Below are positions 43,288-54,243 of a DNA stretch of 64,000 bases, piece after piece. The first letter of the stretch is position 1. Each line of letters starts with the position of its first letter. Under the pieces are notes generated by a model. It was not told the origin of the DNA. It saw only the letters and a program-made list of their open reading frames with translations, and did not search any database. This DNA is from Streptomyces coeruleorubidus (GTDB lineage Bacteria; Actinomycetota; Actinomycetes; Streptomycetales; Streptomycetaceae). The position numbers and the translations under genes were made by a program. The stretch spans positions 1,860,001 to 1,924,000 of the forward strand of contig NZ_CP023694.1 of the NCBI RefSeq assembly GCF_008705135.1, written 5' to 3'.

Positions 43288-44083
43288 CACGGTGGCCGAC
43301 TCCGCACAGGCTCCCGCCGCGGTACGTCACGCGGAGGAGACGATGGGGACCGTCTTCTCCTTCGACGTCCGCGGCGGGGAACCCGGCGCGGTGCGCGCGG
43401 CGGTGGACGAGGCCGTCGCCGGGCTGCACCGGGTCGACGAGGTGTTCAGCACCTACCGCGATGACAGCCAGATCTCCCGGCTGCAACGCGGTCGGCTGAC
43501 GGTCGGGGAGTGCGATCCCGAGGTCGCCGAGGTCCTGGAGCTGGCCGCCGAGGCGGAGCGGCTGAGCGACGGCTGGTTCAGCACCTCGTACGGGGGCCGC
43601 CTCGATCCCACCGGCATCGTGAAGGGCTGGTCGGTCGAGCGGGCCGCGCGGCAGCTGGCGGCGGTGCCCGGGGTGAGCGGGGTGAGCGTCAACGGAGGCG
43701 GCGATGTGCAGTTGCTCGGGGTTCCGGGCGCGCAGCGGCCGTGGCGGGTCGGGATCTCGGATCCTCTGCGGCCGGGGGGTCTCGCCGCGGTGATCTCCGC
43801 CGCCGGGGTGGACGAGCTGGCCGTGGCCACGTCCGGGACCGCGGAGCGGGGGGCGCACATCGTCGACCCGCGGACCGGGCGCTCGGCCGTGACCGACCTG
43901 GTCGCCGTGACGGTGGTGGGGCCCCGGCTGACGTGGGCGGACTGCTGGGCCACGGCGGCGTTCGCGATGGGGTCGCGGGAGGGGCTGGCTTGGCTGGAGT
44001 CGCTGCCCGGGGTCGAGGCGCTGTTGATCACGGCCGGCGATGAGGTGCGCTGTACTGGCGGGTTGGCTGCGCGGCTGGGGTGA
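43280..44083 (+). CDS. apbE: FAD:protein FMN transferase (flavinyltransferase)
   Basis: A 267-residue ApbE-family protein from GTG 43280, overlapping the previous stop by 8 bp. A GTG at 43292 is the alternative. ETMGTVFSFDV is the N-terminal mark, VDEVFSTYRDDSQISRL and LDPTGIVKGWSVERAARQL bind FAD and metal, and VSVNGGGDVQLLG and VATSGTAERGAHIVDPRTGR complete the active site. It moves FMN from FAD to Thr of the SGAT motif. No lipobox or signal peptide is clear, which is odd as many ApbE proteins act outside the cytoplasm. Its substrate is almost certainly the neighbouring triple-domain protein. Confidence 0.92.
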   Translation: MADTVADSAQAPAAVRHAEETMGTVFSFDVRGGEPGAVRAAVDEAVAGLHRVDEVFSTYRDDSQISRLQRGRLTVGECDPEVAEVLELAAEAERLSDGWFSTSYGGRLDPTGIVKGWSVERAARQLAAVPGVSGVSVNGGGDVQLLGVPGAQRPWRVGISDPLRPGGLAAVISAAGVDELAVATSGTAERGAHIVDPRTGRSAVTDLVAVTVVGPRLTWADCWATAAFAMGSREGLAWLESLPGVEALLITAGDEVRCTGGLAARLG

Positions 44084-44097
44084 GTGGGGGCTGGGGC

Positions 44098-44185
44098 GGA
44101 TGCCCCAGGGGCGCGGGGCTGTATCCATGTGCGGCTCCGCCGCGTGGGCGCGACCAGCCACAGCGCACCCGCACCCAATCACCAC
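44098..44185. repeat. REP-like intergenic repeat, long form
   Basis: It reads AGGGGCGCGGGGCTGTATCC, then GCGGCTCCGCCGCGTGGGCG, then CGACCAGCCAC, and matches the minus strand of 35229-35310. It lies between the convergent ends of apbE and argR, where it can act as a two-way terminator. Confidence 0.65.
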
Positions 44186-44205
44186 CGGCAACCCCCACGG
44201 CGCGC

Positions 44206-44751
44206 TCAGTGCCCGTTCTGCGCCAGCCTCAGCAAATGGTCGGCCAGCGCCTGCCCCCCGTCAGGGTTCCGGCTGATCAACAGCAACGTGTCGTCACCGG
44301 CGATCGTCCCCAGAATGTCGTGCAGCTCGGCCTGGTCGATCGCCGAGGCCAGGAACTGCGCGGCCCCCGGCGGAGTCCGCAGGACCACGAGGTTCGCCGA
44401 GGCCTCCGCGGAGATCAGCAGCTCCTGCGAGAGCCGCCGCATCCGCTCCTCCTTCGCCGACCCGCCCAGCGGAGCGCGCGGCGTGCGGAAACCGCCCTCG
44501 CTCGGCACCGCGTAGATCAGGTCGCCGTCGGAGTTGCGGATCTTCACCGCGTTCAGCTCGTCCAGGTCCCGGGAGAGCGTCGCCTGCGTGACGCTCAGCC
44601 CGTCGTCGGCGAGCAGCTTCGCCAGCTGGCTCTGTGACCGCACGGGCTGCCGGTTGAGGATGTCCACGATCCGGCGGTGGCGTGCGGTGCGGGTCTGCGG
44701 CACGGCGGGCCCGTTCGCCCCCGGCTGCTCGTGGTCCTGCGCCTGGCTCAT
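44206..44751 (-). CDS. argR: Arginine repressor
   Basis: A 181-residue regulator from ATG 44751. The N-terminal winged helix (about 20-85) shows [20 protein letters not shown] then [13 protein letters not shown]. The C-terminal oligomer and arginine-binding domain has [12 protein letters not shown] and [17 protein letters not shown], the GTIAGDD motif contacting arginine. It should form hexamers that bind ARG boxes before argC and argG when arginine is plentiful. It is the last gene of argC-J-B-D-R, 7 bp after argD, so it also controls its own level. Confidence 0.95.
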   Translation of the reverse strand: MSQAQDHEQPGANGPAVPQTRTARHRRIVDILNRQPVRSQSQLAKLLADDGLSVTQATLSRDLDELNAVKIRNSDGDLIYAVPSEGGFRTPRAPLGGSAKEERMRRLSQELLISAEASANLVVLRTPPGAAQFLASAIDQAELHDILGTIAGDDTLLLISRNPDGGQALADHLLRLAQNGH

Positions 44752-44758
44752 CGTCGTC

Positions 44759-45961
44759 TCATTCCCCGGATCGTCCGTCCCCGTCGGCTGCGCTTGCGTC
44801 GAGGACGCCGGGCAGCGCCCGGAGGAAGGCGTCCACCTCGTCGTCACCGATGTTCAGCGGCGGCATGAGCCGTACGACGTCGGGAGCGGGCGCGTTCACC
44901 AGGAGGCCGGCGTCCTGAGCCGCCTGCTGCACCTGGGGCGCGAGCGGCTCGGTGAGCACGATACCCAGGAGGAGACCCGCGCCCCGGACGAAATCGATCA
45001 ACTCGTGACCGAGGCCCTCGATCCCGTCCCGCAACTTCTCGCTCTGCCGCTTGACGTTCTCCAGCAACCCCTCGTTCTCGATGGTGTCGAGGACGGCGAG
45101 CCCGGCGGCGCAGGCGACGGGGTTGCCACCGAAGGTCGTGCCGTGGTGGCCGGGCTGGAGCAGCTCGGCAGCGCGCCCGAAGGCGACGGTCGCGCCGAGC
45201 GGCAGTCCGCCGCCGAGGCCCTTGGCGAGGGTGACGACGTCGGGCAGCACGCCCTCATGGGCCTGGTACTCGAACCAGTTACCGGTCCGGCCGACGCCGG
45301 TTTGCACCTCGTCGAGGACGAGCAGCGCGCCGGTGGCGGCGGTGATGGCCCGGGCGGCCTTGAGGTAGCCGGCGGGCGGGACCACGGCCCCGTTCTCCCC
45401 CTGGACCGGCTCGATGACGACGAGGGCCGTCTCCTCCGTCACCGCGGCGGCCAGCGCCTGCGCGTCGCCGTACGGGACGTGCGTGACGTCGCCGGGCAGC
45501 GGCAGGAAGGGTTCCTGCTTGCCGGGCTGGCCGGTGAGCGCGAGGGCGCCCATGGTGCGGCCGTGGAAGCCGCCCTGGGTCGCGACCATATGGGTGCGCC
45601 CGGTGAGCCGGCCGATCTTGAAGGCGGCCTCGTTCGCCTCGGCGCCGGAGTTGCAGAAGTAGACCTTGCCGTCGCGGCCGAAGAGCTGGAGCAGCCGTTC
45701 GGCGAGCGCGACCGGCGGCTCGGCGACGAACAGGTTGGAGACATGGCCGAGGGAGGCGATCTGCCGGCTCACGGCCTCGACGACGGCCGGGTGGGCGTGA
45801 CCGAGCGCGTTGACCGCGATGCCGCCGACGAAGTCGAGGTACTGCGTGCCGTCGGCGTCCCACAGCCTGGTGCCCTCGCCGCGGACGAGCGGGAGCCTCG
45901 GGGTGCCGTAGTTGTTCATGAGCGCGCCCTGCCACCGCGCGGTCAGTTCCTGGTTGCTCAC
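44759..45961 (-). CDS. argD: Acetylornithine aminotransferase
   Basis: A 400-residue class III aminotransferase from GTG 45961, whose GTGA overlaps the argB stop. [17 protein letters not shown] binds PLP phosphate, [15 protein letters not shown] has the PLP Asp, and [15 protein letters not shown] carries the Schiff-base Lys. It makes N-acetylornithine from the semialdehyde and glutamate. All key residues are present and length is normal. It is the fourth gene of the operon. Confidence 0.95.
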   Translation of the reverse strand: MSNQELTARWQGALMNNYGTPRLPLVRGEGTRLWDADGTQYLDFVGGIAVNALGHAHPAVVEAVSRQIASLGHVSNLFVAEPPVALAERLLQLFGRDGKVYFCNSGAEANEAAFKIGRLTGRTHMVATQGGFHGRTMGALALTGQPGKQEPFLPLPGDVTHVPYGDAQALAAAVTEETALVVIEPVQGENGAVVPPAGYLKAARAITAATGALLVLDEVQTGVGRTGNWFEYQAHEGVLPDVVTLAKGLGGGLPLGATVAFGRAAELLQPGHHGTTFGGNPVACAAGLAVLDTIENEGLLENVKRQSEKLRDGIEGLGHELIDFVRGAGLLLGIVLTEPLAPQVQQAAQDAGLLVNAPAPDVVRLMPPLNIGDDEVDAFLRALPGVLDASAADGDGRSGE

Positions 45962-46883
45962 GACTCCCCCTGTCCGCCCGGTCCCTCGGGCTTCTCGTCG
46001 GCCACGACCATCGTGCCGATCCCCTCGTCGGTGAAGATCTCCAGCAGGATCGAGTGCTGGACCCGGCCGTCGATGACCCGGGCGGTGGTGACGCCGCCCC
46101 GTACGGCGTGCAGGCAGCCCTCCATCTTCGGCACCATGCCGGACGACAGGTCCGGCAGCAGCCGCTCCAGCTCGGAGGCGGTGAGGCGGCTGATCACCTC
46201 GTCGCTGTTCGGCCAGTCCTCGTAGAGTCCCTCGACGTCCGTGAGGACCATGAGGGTTTCGGCGCCCAGTGCAGCAGCGAGTGCCGCAGCCGCCGTATCA
46301 GCATTGACGTTGTAGACATGTCCGTCGTCCTGGGAGCGGGCGATCGACGAGACGACCGGGATGCGGCCGTCGGCGAGCAGGGCCTCGATCGCGCCCGTGT
46401 CGATCGCGGTGATCTCGCCCACCCGCCCGATGTCGACGAGCTCGCCGTCGATCTCGGGCTGGTGCTTGGTGGCGGTGATGGTGTGCGCGTCCTCGCCCGT
46501 CAGGCCGACGGCGAGCGGGCCGTGCTGGTTGAGCAGCCCGACCAGCTCGCGCTGCACCTGGCCGGCCAGCACCATCCGTACGACGTCCATGGCGTCCTCG
46601 GTGGTCACCCTGAGGCCCGCCTTGAACTCGCTGACGATGCCGTGCTGGTCGAGGGCGGCGCTGATCTGCGGGCCGCCTCCGTGCACGACGACGGGCTTGA
46701 GGCCGGCGTGGTGCAGGAACACCACGTCCTGGGCGAAGGCGGCCTTGAGGTCCTCGTCGACCATGGCGTTGCCACCGAACTTGATGACGACCGTCTTGCC
46801 GTTGTGCCGGACCAGCCAGGGCAGGGCCTCGATGAGGATCTGGGCCTTGGGCAGGGCGGTGTGCTTACGCGTCGATCCACTGC

Positions 46884-46887
<4 letters not shown>
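45958..46887 (-). CDS. argB: Acetylglutamate kinase
   Basis: A 309-residue amino-acid kinase from ATG 46887, whose ATGA overlaps the argJ stop. [20 protein letters not shown] is the phosphate and Lys site, [15 protein letters not shown] the acetylglutamate Gly loop, and [20 protein letters not shown] the nucleotide region. It phosphorylates N-acetylglutamate, the usual feedback-controlled step. The N-terminal helix ([20 protein letters not shown]) is of the type linked with arginine sensitivity and hexamer formation. Confidence 0.95.
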
Positions 46888-49072
<2,185 letters not shown>

Positions 49073-49080
49073 TTAGAGGG

Positions 49081-49113
49081 CATGACTATACGTTTCGCTG
49101 CACGTTTATGCAA
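49081..49113. promoter_or_regulatory. ARG box upstream of argC
   Basis: CTGCACGTTTATGCAA (49098-49113) is a near-palindromic ARG box with arms TGCA and TGCA. A weaker half-site, CATGACTATACGTTTCG, follows at 49081-49097, so two ArgR sites probably stand about one and a half turns apart. They lie 20-50 bp before the argC start. Confidence 0.78.
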
Positions 49114-49136
49114 TCCCGGAGTCGTCCTGTCCATGG

Positions 49137-49943
49137 TCAGCCGCTGTCGATGCGGTCGAGCAGTGCCCGGGCCTCGGAGGCGGACAGGCAGGCGTCGAGG
49201 GCGGCCACGGCGCGGGGGCGGGCCTCGGTGCCGCGGCTCAGCCCCTGAAGGGCGGTGGCCAGGGCGAGCTCGACGGCGCCGGCCTCCGGGCGGCGCTGCT
49301 CCTCGGGCAGGCCGCGGCGCAGTTCGCCGGCGCGCTCCGCCTCGGCGAGAGCCTCCTCGTGGCGGGCCTGGCCCTGGAGACCGCGGGCCAGGCCGAGCCG
49401 CAGGACCAGACCGAACCGGTCCGGTGCGCGATGGGCGGCGAGGGCCTCACGGGCGAGCGTCTCGGCCTCCTGATGGCGGCCCTGTGCGTTGAGGGCATAG
49501 ATCAGCCCGTTGCGGGCGGCCGTCACTATCCGCGGCATCTCCGGCCCTGTGCCGCGGGTCGCTGCCTCGGCGACGGCCGCGCACTCCGCCTCACATTCGG
49601 CGTACCGGGCGAGCGCGGTCAGCGCCTGGGCGCGGTCCGAGCGCAGTTTCAGGGTCTGCGGGTGTTCGGCGCCGAATACCCTGCCGAAGACCGGCATCAG
49701 TGCGTCGTACGCCGTGACGGCCTCGGCGTGGCGGCCCTGGGCGCCCGTTGCCAGCGCCGCGATGCCCAGCGCCAGTGGTGCGTGCACGTCGTCGCGCCGC
49801 CGGGGCCGGGCCGCGGCCACGGCGCGGGCCTCGGCCTCCGCCTCGGAATAGCGCCCGGCCTCGTAGAGGGCGATGGCCTGGGCCACGGGGGATCGCATCG
49901 ACGGCCCACCGCTGATCCGGCCGCGCGGCCGAAAGAGTCTCAT
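49137..49943 (-). CDS. Tetratricopeptide-repeat protein
   Basis: A 268-residue helical protein from ATG 49943 (MRLFRPRGRISGGPSMRSPV). Repeating helix pairs such as IALYEAGRYSEAEAEARAVA, ALGIAALATGAQGRHAEAVT, YALNAQGRHQEAETLAREAL and LARGLQGQARHEEALAEAER fit TPR units, giving about five. There is no signal peptide or catalytic domain, so it probably binds partners. Before the ATG there is no Shine-Dalgarno, but TATGCT 6 bp upstream suggests leaderless transcription. It is divergent from the frameshifted gene at 50001. Confidence 0.75.
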   Translation of the reverse strand: MRLFRPRGRISGGPSMRSPVAQAIALYEAGRYSEAEAEARAVAAARPRRRDDVHAPLALGIAALATGAQGRHAEAVTAYDALMPVFGRVFGAEHPQTLKLRSDRAQALTALARYAECEAECAAVAEAATRGTGPEMPRIVTAARNGLIYALNAQGRHQEAETLAREALAAHRAPDRFGLVLRLGLARGLQGQARHEEALAEAERAGELRRGLPEEQRRPEAGAVELALATALQGLSRGTEARPRAVAALDACLSASEARALLDRIDSG

Positions 49944-50000
49944 GCCCGGAGCATACGGATGCGGCGCACGCCCGTTCGAGGAAGTGGGGAGGCTTCCGCG

Positions 50001-50283
50001 GTGAAGGTGCCGCTGCCGCGTGCCCTCGGGCAGGCGTGTGCCGAGGGCGCGTCGGCTCGCAAGGACAAGGACGCGGCGGCGGCCCAGGAGTGGGTACGCG
50101 CACACGACGACGGCCGCCGACCCGCTGCCGCGACATGGCCGGGCGGTGTTCGCCGCGTTGCCCGCCGAGGCGCGCGGCGCGCTGCGGGTCGAGCACATCG
50201 GCCGGTGGCGGTCCGCCCGTCCCGGCCTGACGCCCGCCCAGGCCAAGGGGGCCGGGTCCCGCGACGGGCTCTGTTACGGATGA
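50001..50283 (+). pseudogene. Frameshifted small gene
   Basis: GTG 50001 has GGAGG 9 bp upstream and reads VKVPLPRALGQACAEGASAR and on to QEWVRAHDDG. Around 50105-50145 the sensible frame switches by one base to DPLPRHGRAVFAALPAEARG, then LRVEHIGRWRSARPGL, and ends GLCYG at 50283. Without the shift, the first frame runs on as Arg-rich noise into the antisense of the next gene. It looks like a protein of about 93 residues with a single-base indel, which may be real decay or an assembly error. Function unknown. Confidence 0.45.
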
Positions 50284-50335
50284 CGCGCCACGTCGTGGGC
50301 CGCCGCGCCGGGGACGGCGGCCCACGCGGGTCCCG

Positions 50336-52819
50336 CTACCTCTGCTTGATCCGCAGGAAGGTGACGGAGTTCGCCGGGAAGGTGTAGGTGAACTTCTTCG
50401 CCACTCCACGGAAGGTGGACGTCACCGGCGTCACCGGCGTGTCCGTCTCCGTGTTGACGGCGTCCTCCTCGGCGGCCAGCGTGGTCACGCGGGCCGTGGA
50501 GGCGACCTTCGCGCCACCCAGGTCGACGGCCGTGCGGGCCTCGGCGGACTGGGCGTTGACGACCTTGACGATCAGGTCACCGGTCTTGGCGTCCTTGGTC
50601 ACGACCTGGCGGAACGGCTCGGCCGGCTTGTCGTCCTTGAAGCTGCCCCACTCCTTGCCGTCCAGGAACAGGGTGACCTGGCGGCCGCGGACCTTGATGT
50701 CGATGTCGTAGGCGCGGCCCGTCTCGATCGACCCGGCCTTCGTCATCAGCGTGCCCTTGCCGCCGTCCACGGCCTGCTCGATCGCGGACTGGGTGTTGTT
50801 CCAGCCGCCCAGGTTCCACCAGTAGTAGTTGCCGGTGTCCTTGACGCCGAAGGCGACGAGGAAGCCCTCCTTGCCGGACTTCTTGGTGGCCTTCACATGC
50901 AGGTCGTAGTCCTTCCAGGCCGGGTCGCCCGCCGTGACCATGGTGTTCTCGGCGGCGGTGTCGGTCTGGACGTACTGCCCGTCCTGGACGCTCCAGCTTC
51001 CCCGGCCGCTGGTGGTCCACTTCGAGGCGTCACCGGAGAAGTCGTCGCTCAGCAGGGTCGAGCCGTCCGCCGAGGTGACCTTCACGTCGTCGTACGCGGC
51101 GCTGGTCGCCCACGTGGACAGGCCGACGGCACCGGTGATCGGTCCGCTGACGTCCGGCGTGGTGGTGGCCTTCGACGGGACGACGCGGTCGCCGACGTTG
51201 GTCATGAACAGCTTCTGGACCTCGTAGTTGGCCGAGTTCCAGGAGGCCCGGTTGTTGAACCAGATCATGTCCGGCCGCCACTGGACGTAGTCCTCGTTGG
51301 CGAGCAGCGGGGCGTAGGAGGCCAGCTTGACGATGTCCGCGTTGCGCTCCAGGCCGGTCATGAAGGCGGCCTCGGACAGGCCGTTCTTCCAGGCGTTGCC
51401 CTGCGAGGCGTACTCGCCGAGGAAGACCTTGGGGCCCTTGCGGTCGTAGGAGTCGTAGCGGTCGTTGTTCTGGAGGAACCAGTTCGGGCTGTTGTAGTAG
51501 TGCTCGTCGACCATGTCGACGTTGCCCTCGCGGTTGAGCTGCCAGGCGGTGTCGAAGGTCGTGCCGGCGTCGTCCGGGCCCGAGTTCGAGATGACGGTGA
51601 TGTCCGGGTACTCGGCCTCGATGGCGGCCCGGAACTGCTGGAAGCGGGCGAAGAACTCCTTGGGGAGGTTCTCCTCGTTGCCGACCCCGAGGTGGGTCAG
51701 GTGGAACGGCTTGGGGTGGCCCATCTGCGCGCGGACCTTGCCCCACTTGGAGGTCGCCGGGCCGTTGGCGAACTCGATGAGGTCGAGGGTGTCCTGGATG
51801 TGGCGCTTGAGCAGGGCGTCGTCGTCGGTGGCCTTGTTCTGGCCGCAGCCGGTCACCAGGGCGGGGACGACGGGCAGCGGCATGGCGCCGATGTCCTCGG
51901 AGAAGCGGAAGTACTCGTAGTAGCCGAGGCCGTAGCTCTGGTTGTAGCCCCAGAAGTTGGCGTTGGTGGCGCGCTGCTCGACCGGACCGATGGTGTCCTT
52001 CCACTGGTAGCTGCGCTTGCGCTCCCAGTTCGAGGCATCGCTGTAGTCCTCCATGGAGCCGGTGTTGACCAGGCAGCCGCCGGGGAAGCGCACGAAGCCG
52101 GGCTTCAGGGCGGCGATCTTCTCGGCGAGGTCCTTGCGCAGGCCGTTCGGCTGGTTCTTGTAGGTGTCGCGCGGGAAGAGCGATATCTCGTCGAGCGCGG
52201 CGGCGTTCGCAGAGGCGACGGCGAGGCGGCCGCGGTTGCTGGTGCGGGTCGCGGTGAAGGTGGCCTTGTACTTGGCCCAGCCGCCCTTGACGGCCACCTG
52301 CCGGGCGTTCGCCAGCGTGCCCGCCGTGTCCTTGAGGGAGACGGTGAGCGTGCTGCCGCTCTCCGCTCGGGCCCACACGGAGAAGTCGTACTTCTTGCCC
52401 TGCTCGACCCGGATGCCGGTGTTGTAGCCGGCGTTCGTCACGGAGGAACCGGCGCCCAGGGAGAGGTAGTTGCGGTTGCGCTCGTTGAGGCGGCCCGAGT
52501 CGTTCACGACCTCGGCCGTGCCGCCGACCGCCCACGAGGTCAGGGGCGTGTAGGAGCCGTTGTCGGCGGTGGAGTACTCGAAGGAGCGGTTCTGCACGAG
52601 CTCGGCGTACAGACCGCCGTCGGCGGCCCGGTTGATGTCCTCGAAGAAGACGCCGTACATCGTGTCGTCGATCGCCGCGCCCTTGGCGGACGGGTCGACG
52701 GTGATCGCGTAGTCGGTGACGTCCTCGGCGTGCGCGGGGGCCGGTACGAGGGCTGCTGCCGTCAGGAGGGCCGTGGCCGTGAGACCGACTCTCCATCGGG
52801 TGCGGGCGGTGCGTGGCAT
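50336..52819 (-). CDS. Secreted alpha-L-arabinofuranosidase, GH51
   Basis: An 827-residue enzyme from ATG 52819 (MPRTARTRWRVGLTATALLT), with GGAG 6 bp upstream. A signal peptide ends near APAHAED. A carbohydrate-binding-like beta domain (about 70-210) precedes the (beta/alpha)8 GH51 domain, with LKPGFVRFPGGCLVNTG, the acid/base Glu in LGVGNEENLPKEF and the nucleophile Glu in KVFLGEYASQG. A laminin-G-like insert (LLSDDFSGDASKW onwards) and the C-terminal GH51 beta-sandwich follow. It should release arabinose from arabinoxylan or arabinan outside the cell. A palindromic site lies before the gene. Confidence 0.92.
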   Translation of the reverse strand: MPRTARTRWRVGLTATALLTAAALVPAPAHAEDVTDYAITVDPSAKGAAIDDTMYGVFFEDINRAADGGLYAELVQNRSFEYSTADNGSYTPLTSWAVGGTAEVVNDSGRLNERNRNYLSLGAGSSVTNAGYNTGIRVEQGKKYDFSVWARAESGSTLTVSLKDTAGTLANARQVAVKGGWAKYKATFTATRTSNRGRLAVASANAAALDEISLFPRDTYKNQPNGLRKDLAEKIAALKPGFVRFPGGCLVNTGSMEDYSDASNWERKRSYQWKDTIGPVEQRATNANFWGYNQSYGLGYYEYFRFSEDIGAMPLPVVPALVTGCGQNKATDDDALLKRHIQDTLDLIEFANGPATSKWGKVRAQMGHPKPFHLTHLGVGNEENLPKEFFARFQQFRAAIEAEYPDITVISNSGPDDAGTTFDTAWQLNREGNVDMVDEHYYNSPNWFLQNNDRYDSYDRKGPKVFLGEYASQGNAWKNGLSEAAFMTGLERNADIVKLASYAPLLANEDYVQWRPDMIWFNNRASWNSANYEVQKLFMTNVGDRVVPSKATTTPDVSGPITGAVGLSTWATSAAYDDVKVTSADGSTLLSDDFSGDASKWTTSGRGSWSVQDGQYVQTDTAAENTMVTAGDPAWKDYDLHVKATKKSGKEGFLVAFGVKDTGNYYWWNLGGWNNTQSAIEQAVDGGKGTLMTKAGSIETGRAYDIDIKVRGRQVTLFLDGKEWGSFKDDKPAEPFRQVVTKDAKTGDLIVKVVNAQSAEARTAVDLGGAKVASTARVTTLAAEEDAVNTETDTPVTPVTSTFRGVAKKFTYTFPANSVTFLRIKQR

Positions 52820-52849
52820 GGATACTCCGCGGCTCTCTGGTAGAGGAGT

Positions 52850-52884
52850 GTTCGAAATATCAGACATTGATCAGCACTTCGAAC
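52850..52884. promoter_or_regulatory. Nested palindrome between arabinofuranosidase and DUF6314 genes
   Basis: Outer arms GTTCGAA (52850-52856) and TTCGAAC (52878-52884) are perfect. Inside them ATCA (52859-52862) and TGAT (52868-52871) also pair. The AT-rich centre fits a repressor site for a sugar-responsive regulator serving one or both divergent genes. The regulator is not in the window. Confidence 0.5.
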
Positions 52885-52905
52885 GGCAAGATAGGGAGGG
52901 GGCGG

Positions 52906-53397
52906 ATGCGCGTCAATGGGTCGCGCAGCAACGGCTGGGACGGAGAGCGGTACGGGATGGGCGAGTTCTGGCCACTGCCGGACGTACTCGCGTACCTGGC
53001 CGGGCGCTGGCGCGTGGCCCGGTCGGTGCGGGATCTCGCGGGCGGCGAGCAGGGGGAGTTCTCCGGAACCACCGTGTTCGCTCCGGAGGAGGACGGCGGG
53101 CTGCTGCACCACGAGTCCGGCACCTTCGTCTGGCAGGGCGTCGCCCGGCCCGCCGAGCGGACGCTGCGGTTCCTGCCGGGCCCGGGCGGCACGGCGGACG
53201 TGCGGTTCGCGGACGGGCGGCCGTTCCACGACCTGGACCTGACGTCCGGACGGCACGTCGCCGACCACCCCTGCGCGGCGGACCTCTACCGGGGCGAGTT
53301 CACCGTCCGCGACGCGGACCACTGGCGGACGGTGTGGCACGTACGCGGCCCTGCCAAGGACCTCGTCCTGCGGACCGACTACGCCCGCGAGGTCTGA
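52906..53397 (+). CDS. DUF6314-family protein
   Basis: A 163-residue protein. ATG 52906 has AGGGAGG 6 bp upstream. ATG 52957 (MGEFWPLPDVLAYL) is the other possible start. LAYLAGRWRVARSVRDLAGG, then FSGTTVFAPEEDGGLLHHES and HVADHPCAADLYRGEF, follow the DUF6314 pattern, a lipocalin-like small beta barrel. Trp and His residues are common, as in barrels that bind a small ligand. No enzyme motif is visible. It is divergent from the arabinofuranosidase and is followed by 34-bp tandem repeats. Confidence 0.78.
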   Translation: MRVNGSRSNGWDGERYGMGEFWPLPDVLAYLAGRWRVARSVRDLAGGEQGEFSGTTVFAPEEDGGLLHHESGTFVWQGVARPAERTLRFLPGPGGTADVRFADGRPFHDLDLTSGRHVADHPCAADLYRGEFTVRDADHWRTVWHVRGPAKDLVLRTDYAREV

Positions 53398-53435
53398 CAC
53401 CGGCTACGCACGCGAAGTGCGGACCGGCTACGCAC

Positions 53436-53537
53436 GCCACGCCCGAGCCGGTCCGAGCCGGCCAGGCACGCCACGCCCGAGCCGGTCCGAGCCGGCCAGG
53501 CACGCCACGCCCGAGCCGGTCCGAGCCGGCCAGGCAC
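53436..53537. repeat. 34-bp tandem repeat, three copies
   Basis: The unit GCCACGCCCGAGCCGGTCCG plus AGCCGGCCAGGCAC starts at 53436, 53470 and 53504, with exact copies and a degenerate fourth copy and flanks on both sides (53401-53575). It fills the gap between the convergent ends of the DUF6314 and phosphatase-like genes. Function unknown. Copy number probably varies between strains. Confidence 0.85.
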
Positions 53538-53576
53538 GCGACGCCTGATCCGGCTGCGCACGCGAAGCCGAGCCGT

Positions 53577-54170
53577 CTACGCCCGGGACGCCTGAGCCGA
53601 CACCCCGTCGAAGCGCAGGTTCCAGCGCCCCGCACGGCCCGTCACGGAGGTCGTCGACAGCGGGCGGACGTCGATGTTCCAGTACGTCGAGGGCGGCGCC
53701 TTCAGGGCGTACACCAGGGCGGCACGGATGACGGACGGCTCGGCGACCGCCACGACCCGGCAGCCGTCCTCGACGGGCCGGGTGTCCAGCCAGCCGCCGA
53801 CGCGGGTGATGAAGTCCACCAGCGACTCACCGCCGTGCGGTGTGGCGCGCGGGTCGGCGAGCCAGGCGTCCACCGCCTCCGGCTCCCGGGCCATCGCCTC
53901 GCCCAGGGTCAGCCCCCGCCACCGGCCCATGCCGCAGTCCCGCAGGCCGAGTTGCACGAGCGGCGCGTACCCGAGCCCCTCCCCCGTCGCACGGCTGCGC
54001 GGGGTCGGCGAGCAGTAGCGCAATTCGGCCGCGGCGAGCGGCAGCAGTTCGTGGGCGACGCGCTCCACCTCACCCCAGCCGGCCTGGTCCAGCGGCCGGT
54101 CGTCCTCGAAGCGCTCGGCGAGCAGCGGGGAGCTGCGCGCGGCGGCGACGAACGTGACCCGAAGTGGCAT
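53577..54170 (-). CDS. Histidine-phosphatase-fold protein lacking both catalytic His
   Basis: A 197-residue protein from ATG 54170 (MPLRVTFVAAARSSPLLAER). The layout is that of the phosphoglycerate-mutase-like fold: the strand at the start, DDRPLDQAGWGEVERVAH, CSPTPRSRATGEGLGY, PHGGESLVDFITRVGGWL and VVAVAEPSVIRAALVYAL. The RHG motif is replaced by AARSS and the second His (normally SHGGVIR) by AEPSVIR, so phosphatase activity is doubtful. Similar proteins accompany cobalt-transporter genes in actinobacteria, but none lies here. It may be a binding or regulatory protein. Confidence 0.8.
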   Translation of the reverse strand: MPLRVTFVAAARSSPLLAERFEDDRPLDQAGWGEVERVAHELLPLAAAELRYCSPTPRSRATGEGLGYAPLVQLGLRDCGMGRWRGLTLGEAMAREPEAVDAWLADPRATPHGGESLVDFITRVGGWLDTRPVEDGCRVVAVAEPSVIRAALVYALKAPPSTYWNIDVRPLSTTSVTGRAGRWNLRFDGVSAQASRA

Positions 54171-54243
54171 GCGGCGATGGTGAGTGCCGCAAGTGCGCAG
54201 GTCAAGAGGTGTTACCCAGGAGTTACCCAGGGTGCACCGACCC

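Noticed and set aside
53401-53575. CRISPR array
   Set aside because: The 34-bp units are directly joined with no unique spacers, and there are no cas genes in the window.
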